Source: Sipunculus nudus (taxonomy: Eukaryota > Annelida > Sipuncula > Golfingiida > Sipunculidae). From it: 64,000 nt of DNA. This document shows, piece after piece, positions 26,601-38,600 of the stretch. The stretch lies in assembly GCA_026874595.1 (NCBI GenBank), contig CM049313.1:69616659-69680658 (forward strand), given 5' to 3'. Within the stretch, counting starts at the first letter, position 1. Every line of letters begins with the position of its first letter. Position numbers and translations under genes: made by a program. The notes under the pieces were generated by a model that saw only the letters and a program-made list of their open reading frames with translations, had not been told where the DNA came from and ran no database searches.

Positions 26601-29600
26601 ATCAGCTTTTCCTGTGTGTAAACCTTCACTGCTGTAAATGTATGGACTGCTACTGACTGTATTCATAATTATCATGGCAAAAGAATTTAATTTGAAAAGT
26701 GCATTTTATATTTTATAATGTAATCTGAATGACACCTTTATTTTGTTTTCTCCTTGAAGTCAGACAAAAATAAGTTATTTATTGCTGTCCTCCATTTTAA
26801 AACTGGGCCATGAGTTAAGTGATTTCCGTGAATGGTTAACAAGGTTCCTGGGAGTATGATCTTGGAGACTTCCCACTGCATATATGACCTCCCCTTTGTG
26901 TTCTGCCTAACCGCAATTTTACACAGGCTCTCAGTGTTTTACACATAAGGTCATAAGGGTTAAGAGGTATTTTTATTTTATTTTAAGGAGCTATAGGTAT
27001 CCATGAAACCTAAGTGATGTGAAAATACATCAAGGTTGCTAAGCTTCAGCTGGGGCCTTATCAGAGTATCTAATGACTTGTAATAAGAAACTACAAACTA
27101 ACTTAATTGGCCAAAAGGATGATAATATCTAATACTTTTCAAACTGTTACTAGTTGGTGTTATCATTAATTGGCTAGGTTGATGGAATTTTGCTGTATGC
27201 AGGCTAAAGGAAACGAACAACAATTAAAACTTAATGATAAATACAGCAGAAAAACAGAAAGAATGGAAATCAGTTGATAGAATCCAGAGACTAGCCTGGC
27301 CCTTCTTGTAACACTACTACCAGTACCCACTACTGTTCAACAAATCTGACTGCCTTTTATCAATCACTGCCTATTGCTGTTGAAATTAATTTAGTTTCTA
27401 CCTATTACTAATACTTATCACCTAGTGTGCTATAACAAACCTGTGAACTGACATATTCTGGTGACATGGTCGAAACCAATAAGAAACTGACAACAAGCGA
27501 TTACAATTTTTCAATAACAAAAATGCATTTAAAATGTACGCCAACCTGGCCATAAAACATCATCTACAAAAAGATGAACTTAAACCCTGTTTGTCAAAAA
27601 TGGAACATTTTTAAAAGAAAATTTGGGAGTGTATTATTAACCAATCAACAAAGCTAGCTATATATGCCAATCACTATATAATGAATATAAAATTTCATAT
27701 ACTTCATTAAATGCATTCAAAACACCTGGTAGTTTCTGAAAAGGAAGACCTGTTTAATTCTTGTATGATTTATAACATTTTGATCCCAAGACAAACACCA
27801 TGATTTCAAGAAACATATATATGAAGTCATCAACTGAGCGTATTCATGATCGACTGCAGTTAAACATAAAAATAACGACCACATCTCTATAAATCTTATA
27901 CCACACACAACATATCTATCAAATGTTCAAAATTCCTTATTGTAACTCTAATACCAATATACTGCCTGTTTCTATATCATGTTTTTTCTATTTTTTTTTA
28001 ATACTAAAATGTTTAATAAAAACATACTAAAAACAAGTTATACATGTGAAAATAAGACATCAGTATCTGTTTCTAAAAGTTCCAAGGAATATGTGGTGGA
28101 TCCAATATATGGAAAGAGTGCATCCAATGGTTAAAACCTAAATCTGTTCACCTGCTGTTTATTTGTTAGGTTTGCAGGTTTTAGCCAGGTGAGTTAAATT
28201 TGGTATTTCCCATGGTTTCTGGATTTACTCCAAATTCCTGTTGATAAGAGTAATGTGCCCTGCACAGCCAAACATGAGTTAAAGTGTGAGTAGTTAATAG
28301 CTCCTTATAGTCAGGGGGATGTGGTCAGGGCCAGGTTCGGGGTCAAATATGTATTTTTATTTGTATTTGTATTTAAATACAGTCAAAGTATGCATTTATA
28401 TTTATATTTGTTTTGTGCAAAATGATAATATATGTATTTGTATTTGATCTCAATATCTGATGTATTTGATCAAATACTGTCCAAGTACATATGTATAAAT
28501 ACATATTCATATCTGCCATATTTTTAAAACATTAACTACAACCTAACTTCTGAAAAACCCAAAAGACAGCATCAAGTCAAGTGTTTAACTTCTTCCTGAG
28601 ACATTATGAATATTTATGGTGCTGAAAATTAATAAATTTTCTGTATAACCAGTACATTTGCATATTTTTTATTGTATTTGTATTTGATGTTCTTGCAATG
28701 AATCCCCAAAAACTTACAAAATTGGCTGCATGAGGGAAACATTTCATTAAATATTCAAAGGAAATATTTATAACTATTAAATCATTTTACATAAATAGGC
28801 TAAAATTTTTATTCATTTTTTTTTATGTCCAAAAGACTCAGATTATGGAAAACACTCTTAGGATCTATGATCTGTGGATATATAAATCTGATTTACTTTC
28901 ATCACATTATATCATCACCTAATTCCCATCTTTTTTTTTTTTTTTTTTTTTTTGGTTAACTTCAGTGTCCTTCTATCAATTTGGAGTACAAGTAAGAGCA
29001 CTGTGTTTGAGGAAATTTATATAACAGATTACCCATGTTATCCCACCGGATACATGGTAGTACACAGGATTACCGGGGGGGGGGGGGGGGGGGGGGGGGG
29101 ATGGGTAGTCTGGAAGTGCCAGATGATGACTTCTGGTCTGGTTTACCTCCTGAAAAAAATGGCCCACACAAATATATGAATGTGTGTTAAAAAAAAAGAA
29201 TTGATCCAGAATTTTTATTCATGATAAATAATGACCAGTGCACACTGTCCAATCCCAGAGATGAAGCGACAGGTGAGTGTTCATTCTATCTTATCCAAAC
29301 TCAATCATGCTGCTGAATACATGCAAAAAGCAACAAGGCCTACAGGCCCACTATGAATCTTTGCAATGGTATATCCACCAGGCAGGTATATTGCTTTAAT
29401 GCTAGACAATTACTTTTTTAAATACATGTGTATTTGTACATGAACAATGAAAGTACTAAACATTTTCAACAAGAACCAATTACACATACATCACTGCTGA
29501 TATACAAGCAGGGGTACACAAAACACAAAAATGATAAATAGGTGGCTATTCAATATGTATAAATGTGAACAAATTCAGGCTGATATATCAATTCCATCCT

Positions 29601-32600
29601 GAGAAATAAGCAAGCACATACACTGTGCAAAAGTCATTGTAGGTGGTGACACCAGTCTTGTGAACAAGAAAGGCCATCAAAGATGCATGGAAAGGTCAAA
29701 ATATCAGGCCAATACATCAAACTTCTCTTGAGTCAGGTGCACTGGGCTAACCAGGCTAAGGTGTGAAAGGCAGTTGCCCCGAGTGAACTGGAATAAATTG
29801 CTAGCTCCAGCCACGGCACTAAGTGAACTCTTGACCTGCATCTGGCTGCAGTGAGTGAACTCTTGACCTGTACCTCACTGAGTGAACTCTTGATCTGTAA
29901 CATAATCTGGCAGAGTTGGGAGGCTGAAAAAGCTGTAAATAAATACAGACTGTCTTTGGCTGGTTGCCAAATCTGAAATAAATGGCAGCCTGTAAAGTTA
30001 TTTATAGATACAGACTCAATCTTGGCCTAAAGAAATTTTTCAGAATGAAGATCATGTGACCTTAACCAATGACCTTGTGACCAAAAAATCTTAGGACATA
30101 TTATCCTTGAACTTACAGCATTTATTATATAGTTATAATCTTTTAATACAAGTGCGTACAGTGACCTTGACCTCTGACCAGGTAAACTTTCAATTTACAG
30201 ATTTCCTCACTTTGTGGCAAGTAAGCCATGAGTGAAGATGGAAAGTTTGGGATGAAAAGTTTGATTTACAGTGCATCCACAATTTTTTTAAAGATGTGGC
30301 TCCTGTGACCTTCACATTTGATCTCAGGACCCTAAAAATCCAAATGTTTCTTTCTTAAGTGGTGGGTCACTAATAAATCAAGTCTGAAGCCAATCTATCT
30401 ATCCAAAGCAGAATTATCATCCAAAAACTAATTTGTGAATGGATGGCTCCTGTGACCTTGACCATTGACCTTGTGACCCCACATTCATGTGTGCTCTCCT
30501 CATATTGGCAAGTCGGCTAAATGCAAAAGATGGAAAGATTGGGATGAAAAGCTTTGCTTTAAATTCAACCATAATCTTTTTTAAATAAGCGAGTCCTGTG
30601 ACCTTCACCTTTGTACTCATGACCCAAGAATCATACAGATCCTTGCTTTAGTGGTGGGCCATATGGAAGTCAAGTTTGAAATCCATATGTGAATCCAACC
30701 TGGAGTTATCATCTGGAAACAAATTTGTTTGGATGGCAAATGGACAGACAGACAAACAAAAAAAAAAACAGAAAGACAGAGTGATTTCTATAGGGCATCC
30801 ACTTATGATCAATAAACACACAAGGTTTTGGGACACTAGATGGGATCACAGCTGAGAAACTGACATGATTGTTCTCATTTTATAGTAAAACAAGGGATCC
30901 ATGGGTCACGGCGCTCAGCTGATTGTGATTGGACTATAAATGTTTCTCCACTGTGATACTATATCGAGTCGAGAAAGCTTATGAATATCATGGACATGTT
31001 AGGCTATTATAAAGGAATGTAATGTAATATGTGAGTAAATGATAGGGGTTGAAAATTGTGATATATTTGAGCAAATATGAATGCAGTGACAGCAGTAATA
31101 AGCAGTAGTAGAATGATGATAAGGCTATTTGTTGAAGGATCTAAAGTGTATGGTAGTCTGCAAGCTTTCAATTTGACAGATATGATGTTATGATTAACTA
31201 TGCTGATGCAGTGATTTATGAATTTGTGACTGTATGACACAATATCTCTTTAGTCTTGACAAGGTACATTATTGTGATGCCCACTGTGTCAAAATGTCTA
31301 CATATTACACAATATTGACATAATTTCTGGCATGTATATAGGTACCTATGGATGAATAGTTATACAAAATATTAAAGTATGAATATATCTGATTCATCTT
31401 GTTCTTGCTTACTGAGGCTAACTTTGGGATGGGGTTCGGAGAAGGGAAAAGTGAGGGCAGCATGAAGGTGGATGTAGAAATATTCTATTGTAATGTTTTT
31501 CATTTATATAAGAATATGAAAAGCTAAGAGGAAAGGGGCCCTCCTACTTGGTTATAGTTAAGTTCTAAATATATGATTGCAAACTAATACTCTGACAAGA
31601 CTGTCATGAAGAAAAACAGTAAAGTTTTGAGATACTGTGATGCATATGAAAATTTACAGATGGACAGGCAAGTGGACAGAATGGACTAATACCTTTATTT
31701 CACTTTCCAGGGAATAATGCATTTAAGTTTATATATAAGCCTATTTTTTTAAGCATATCCACTTTTTCCATTAAGAAGTTTTTATCTGAATCATTTTTTT
31801 TATTTACAGGTTTTATAAATTTTTAATAAAAAAACTGAAAATATAAGTTAAAATATTAGAATTGTTGCAAAAGTTGCAATCATTATATACACAGAGTAAA
31901 AAACTGAAACTATAAGTTTAAATATTAGAATTGTTGCAAAAGTTGCAATCATCATATATCCTGAGTGTAGCTCATATTGGGTCATATTATGCATACACAT
32001 ATATTTTATTATTTTTAAATCATAAATGTTTAAACTGAATTTAAAAGAAAATAATGTCACAACATGGCATCTACAAGAATATTCCTTGAATCTCTATTAA
32101 AAAGTTTTGCACACTGGAGTTTTCAGTACATGCTTAATTTTATTCACCAAAATAAAATAAAAGATTCAGTAAATTTGATAAAATAAAACATCTTTTCAAA
32201 TTAAGTATACACACAGTTGGTTGAATGAGGGACAAACAATATCATTGTGCTAATTACTATCCCAGTTTAAATTTATTACTGGAAATAATAGTCAATTTCA
32301 CACCTGGTGAAGTTTTTACTCTTCTGAAATCAGGAATTACTTATCTGATGAACATCTACACTTTCATAGCAATACACCACTTTGTGGACACAATTAAATG
32401 TACACTTCAATCATTGTAACCCTGGTGGTATAATACAAAATCTAAAATGTAGTATAGCCTAGAATAAGAATGAATCAAATACAGAAAATAATAACATTCA
32501 TCTAGTTTATGCACCATCTGGGGGGGGGGGGGGGGAGTGCAGGGCAGAGGGGAAGCCTGCTGGTAGTGGCCAAGCTTAGCCAAGTCTAGCTGCCTAATCT

Positions 32601-35600
32601 AATTTTGGGTAAACAATTGAATCTTGATTAAATAAAGTTATATTCCTGAAAAAAAGTCTCTAGGTTCAGCAATTCTCATGTTCGGTGAGTAAATAAATTT
32701 CCTGATTTTTTTAAAAATTGCATTATATTTTGGCCCATAACTTCAAAATAATACCCAATACTGACCTAATTTTTGGTATGTTCATAGAAAATGTATGAAA
32801 GAATGTGAGTACTAAATATGATCAAAAACGGATCAGTGGTTTTGATATCAGGCAGCCTTGAAGTGTAACAATGGTTTTTATGGAAAATGGAGGTTTTTCC
32901 TTAATATCTCGAAGGAACGAAGTCCTAATGATCTAATTTTCGATTTGGTAGGAGATTTTGGGAACATCTAAAATTATGCCAACCGCCTGGGGAGCATAGA
33001 GATGTGCACTGAATGACCTACAGTCATCAAAGTGGACTGCTTGACAATGTAAGGGAATACAATAAGAGCCTCTACAAAAATTCATTAACTAGCCTAATTT
33101 TGCAGCTTTTATTTTCAAATTTCAGATTTTAACAGATGAAATCCTTATGTGTACATGCTGTGAAATTAATTCCACAGTACTTAAAGGAAAAAACGTGCCA
33201 TGGCCAAAGTTGGGCAAAATTTAAGGTACCAATTTTATATTTTTGCAAATATTTTAAAAAATTTAACAGATATTTATCTAATTTTTGGTATACAATTAAA
33301 TTTTGATTAATTAAAGTTGTGTTACTGAAAAAAAGTCCCTACCTTTAACACTTTTGGTCTTAAGTGACCAAATATCTTCATGATTTTTTTACAAAGTCCA
33401 TTATGTATGGGCCCATAACTTTTTTAAATTAAAAAAGTATAATACTGACTTAATTTCTGGCATGTACATAAGAACTATATAGAGGAATATTTATGGTAAA
33501 TATGAAGAAAACCAGATGAGTGGTTTTGATATTAGGCAGTCCTGAAAGTAACATAGCTGACTTCCAGTGACCTGGAGTGGGACCCTGCATCTGTAATCAA
33601 AGCAAGTGACTACAGAAAAAACAAGTGACCCAGGGGTCATGATGCTCAGCTGACCAGGAAGACATTTACAAAAGTAATTTTATCATCTGAATGTCAAATT
33701 TGACTGAAATAATTTTTCCAAACTTGACCTTTTGTATAAAATCATCCAATATTCATTGGGGTACTATGGAGCTCTGTAGCATGAAGGATATGGGTAACAG
33801 ACACCTTTTTTCAAGGTTTACAAGATGACTTTTCAGGGGTCTCCCAGCATGTAAAAAAATAAAATTCTAGGTCCAGTTATTATGATTTGTGCCCTGTTAA
33901 CAAATCCAAATGTTTATTCTGGGGGGTATTTCAAAGCCGCATAGGATGAAGGATATGGGTAACAGAGATGTAATTTCAGGTGCACAAGGAGACTTTTCAG
34001 GGGCCTCCCAGCATATCAAGAAAGGAGATTCTAGGTCAAGTCATTATAATTTGTGCTCTGTTAACAGATGACCAAATCTTTATTCTGGGGAGTACTTCGG
34101 AGCCCCAGAGCATGAAGGATATGGGTAACAGGGACCTTATTTCGGGTTTCCATGTAGACCTTTTATGGGCTTCCCTGGAGGTGAGGACAGAAGATTCTAG
34201 GTCCAGTCATTATGATTTGTGCCCTGTTAATATATGACCAAATCTTTATTCTGGGGGGTACTTCAGAGCCCCATAGCTCACAGAATATGGGTAACAGGGA
34301 CCTTATTTCGGGTTTTCATGTAGACCTTTTATGGGCTTCCCTGGAGGTGAGGACAGAAGATTCTAGGTCCAGTCATTATGATTTGTGCCCTGTTTACAGA
34401 TGACCAAATGTTTAAAGATCACAAAAGTAGAGAAAAAAAATCGTAAAAAATAAAAAAAATATAGGTGGCGCCACCAATCTCCAGAAATTGATGAAACACT
34501 CCATGATCAATATCCATGCAAAGAATCATGGTGATTAATGCATTAGTTGTTCAGATACTTGAGCTTTTGTATTAAATTTTGCATTATTCTGGGGGGTACT
34601 TCAGAGCCCCATAGCTCACAGAATATGGGTAACAGGGACCTTATTTCGGGTTTCCATGTAGACCTTTTATGGGCTTCCCTGGAGGTGAGGACAGAAGATT
34701 CTAGGTCCAGTCATTATGATTTGTGCCCTGTTTACAGATGACCAAATGTTTAAAGATCACAAAAGTAGAGAAAAAAAATCGTAAAAAATGAAAAAAATAT
34801 AGGTGGCGCCACCAATCTCCAGAAATTGATGAAACACTCCATGATCAATATCCATGCAAAGAATCATGGTGATTAATGCATTAGTTGTTCAGATACTTGA
34901 GCTTTTGTATTAAATTTTGCATTATTCTGGGGGGTACTTCAGAACCCCATAGCTCGAAGAATATAGGTCACAGTGACCTAATTTCAGGTTTACAAGGAGA
35001 ATTTCCATAGACCTCCCAGGATTTCAAGTAAGAAGATTCCTGGTCTAGCGGTTACGATTTGTGCCCTGTTAACAGACAGACGCCAGGATGGCCGGACAGA
35101 CGAGGGACAAAAGGTGATCCCTACAGCTCAGATGACTTTCAGTCAGCTGAGTTAAAAATTGAAAAAATACAGGTGGCGCCACCAGAATGCAGAAACTGAT
35201 GAAACATTTCATGATCAGTATCCATGCAAAGAATCATGGTGATCAATATAATAATTGTTCAGATACTTGAGCTTTTGTATCAAATTTTCCATTATTCTGG
35301 GGGGTACTTCGGAGCCCCATAGCTCAGAGGTTATGGGTAACAGAGACCTAATTTCAAGTTTTTAAGGAAACTTTTCATGGGCCTCTCAGCATGTCAAGAG
35401 AGAAGATTCTAGGTCCAGTTGTTAAGATTTGTGCCATGTTAACAGATGACCTCATCTTATGAGGTCTCAAAAATAGAGAAAAAAAATTCGTAAAAATAAA
35501 AAAAATACAGGTGGCGCCACCATACTGCAGAAACTGATGACATATTCCATGATCAATATCCATGCAAAGAATCATGGTGATCACTGCAATAGTTGTTTAG

Positions 35601-38600
35601 ATACTTGAGCTTTTGTATCAAATTGTCCATTATACTGAGGGATACTTCAGATGACTTACAGTAAGCTGAGCTAAAAACACTTAATGGTCAATATCCATGC
35701 AAAGAATCATGATGATCTCTGTATTAGTTGTTCAGATACTTCAGCTTTTGTATCAAATTGTCCATCATCTGAGGGATACTTCAGAGTCCTATAGCTTGAA
35801 GGATATGGGTAACAGAGACCTAATTTCAAGTTTCCACAGGCACTCTTCATGGGCCTCCTTGCATGACAAGAATGAAGTTTCTAGGTCCAGTTGTTGCAAT
35901 TTGTACCCTCTTGATAGATAACATAGGTGGCGCCACCAGTCTGCAGGAACTGATGGAACATCTCATAATCAATATGTATGCCAAAAATCATGACCATCAG
36001 TGATGTTGTTATTGAGATATTGAAGTTTTTGTATGAATTTTTTGACTACTCTGGGGGGGGGTACTTTGGGGCCCCATAGCTCGAAGGATATGGGTAACAG
36101 AGACCTAATTTCTGGTTTCCATGGAGACTTTTTATAGGTCTTCTAGTGTGTTGAGAATGAAGATTCTAGGTCCAGTCGTTACTATTTGTGCCATGCTAAC
36201 AGATGACAGCATCCATAAAGGTCTCAAAAATAGAGGAAAAAATTGTAAAAAATCGAACGATACAGGTGGCACCACCAGTCTGCAGGAACAGATGACACAT
36301 CTCATGATCAATAGTTATGCCACAAATCATGACCATCATTCAAGTAGTTTATGATATATTGAAGTTTTTGTATGAAATTTTTTACTTTTCTTGGGGGTAC
36401 TTTAGGGCTCCATAGCTCGAAGAATATGGGTAACAGAGACCTAATTTTGGTTTCCATGGAGACTTTTCATAGGTCTCTCAGTGTGTCGAGAATGAAGATT
36501 CTAGGTCCAGTCGTTATGATTTGTGCCACGTCAACAGATGACAGCATCCTTAAAGGTCTCAAAAATAGAGGAAAAAATCGTAAAAAATCAAACAATACAG
36601 GTGGCGCCACAAGTCTGCAGGAACTGATAGAACATTTCATAATCAATATGTATGCCAAAAATCATGACCATCAGTGATGTAGTTATTGAGATATTGAAGT
36701 TTTTGTATGAAATTTTTGACTACTCTGGGGGGGGGGGTACTTTGGGGCCCCATAGCTCTTGAGGAATATGGTTAACAGAGACCTAATTTCTGGTTTCCAA
36801 GGATATTTTTCATGGACCTCTCAGTGTGTCAAGAATGAAGATTCTAGGTCCAGTCGTTACGATTTGTGCCATGCTAACAGATGACAGCATCCCTAAAGGT
36901 CTCAAAAATAGAGGAAAAAATCGTAAAAAATCGAACAATAAAGGTGGCACCACCAGTCTGCAGGAAGTGATGACACATCTCATGATCAATAGTTATGCCA
37001 AAAATCATGACCATCAGTCAAGTAGTTAATGAGATATTGAAGTTTTTGTATGAATTTTTTACTTTTCTTGGGGGTACTTTGGGGCTCCATAGCTCGAAGA
37101 ATATGGGTAACAGAGACCTAATTTCTGGTTTTCATGGAGACTTTTCATAGGTCTCTCAGTGTGTCAAGAATGAAGATTCTAGGTCCAGTCTTTACGATTT
37201 GTGCCTTGTTAACAGATGTTTACATTTTGAAAGGTCTCAAAAATAGAGAAAAAAATTCGTAAAAAATTTAACGATACAGGTGGCGCCACCAGTCTGCAGG
37301 AAGTGATGGAACATCTCATGATCAATATGTATGACAATAATCATGACCATCAGTCAAGTATTAAATGAGATATTGAAGTTTTTGTTTGAAATTTTTTTCT
37401 TTTCTGGGGGGTAGTTTGGGGCCCCATAGCTGGAAGGATATGGGTAACAGAGACCTAATTTCTGGTTTCCATGGAGACTTTTCATAGGTCTCTCAGTGTG
37501 TCGAGAATGAAGATTCTAAGTCCAGTCATTACGATTTGTGCCTTGTTAACAGATGTTCACATTTTTAAAGGTCTCAAAAATAGAGAAAAAAATTTGTAAA
37601 AAATCGAAAAATACAGGTGGCGCCACCAGTCTTAAGGAACTGATGGAACCTCTCATGATCAATATGTATGCCAAAAATCATGACCATCAGTCAAGTAGTT
37701 AATGAGATATTGAAGTTTTTGTATGAAATTTTGGACTTTTCTGGGGGGTACTTTGGGGCCCCATAGCGCGAAGGATATGGGTAACAGAGACCTAATTTCT
37801 GGTTTCCAAGGAGATTTTTCATGGACCTCCCAAGATGTCAAGTAAGAAGATTCCAGTTCTAGCGGTTACGATTTGTGCCTGGTTAACGGACAGACAGACG
37901 GACAGACAGACAGACAGACGGACGACGGACAAAGAGTGATCGCTATAGCTCAGATGACTTTCAGTCAGCTGAGCTTAAAAAAGATTTCTAATAAAAAATT
38001 GAGGTTTTTCCTTAATATTTCGAAGGAACGTAGTCCTACTGACTTAATTTTCAGCATGGTAGGAGATTTTGGGGACATCTAACTGTATGCCGAATTTCAG
38101 ATTCGTAGGTCCAACGGTGTCGAAACGTGCCAGTCTTACGGACGGACATCCGGACGGACGGACAATGGACCACGACTAAAGCTCAGATGACTTATAGTCA
38201 GCTGAGCTAAAAATTGAAAAATATTCATAAAAAATAAGAAAAAATACAGGTGGCGCCACCACTTATCGGAACCTGACAAAACTAGTCATGGTCAATATCC
38301 AGGCAAGATTCATGAAAATCCATGCATTAATTATCAAAATATTGGACGTTTGTATCAATTTTTTTTATTATTCTGAGGGGTACTTACAAGCCCCATAGCT
38401 TGGGGGATATAGGTCACAGTGACCTAATTTCAGGTTCCCAAGGAGATTTCTTATGGACCTCCCTAGGTTTTTAGATACAGGCTTCTAGGGTCAGCGGTTA
38501 CGATTTGTGCCCTGCTAACAGATGGCCGGACAGCGGACAGACAAACACCATACCTGTACCTCAGCTGACTGCAAGTCAGCTGAGCTAAAAACAGGTTGAT

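Larger units (their letters stand above)
30890..38214 (+). mobile_element. Hairpin-ended non-autonomous element, copy 3 (interrupted)
   Basis: It starts ACAAGGGATCCATGGGTCAC and GGCGCTCAGCTGA, and follows copy 1 closely (GACTATAAATGT, TATGAATATCATGG). The internal block around 32343-32580 matches 12543-12760. The 3' part breaks at about 33547 and resumes at about 37981 with AAAAAATTGAGGTTTTTCC, ending at the hairpin near 38185-38214. The 4.4 kb in between contains another complete element with a tandem array. No transposase ORF is seen. Confidence 0.6.

Noticed and set aside
33980-37029. Repeated small ORFs starting MGNRDLIS or MKFFTFLGG, resembling a protein family
   Set aside because: They are translations of successive 337-bp monomers. 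Frames break between copies and third positions are not preferentially variable by eye.
34464-37627. Regularly spaced palindromes considered as a CRISPR-like array
   Set aside because: Spacing is about 337 bp, the sequence between is repeated rather than unique, and the setting is an animal genome.
37872-37925. GACAGACAGACGGAC tract considered as an independent microsatellite locus
   Set aside because: The same type of tract precedes the hairpin end in every copy of the family, so it is a part of the element.
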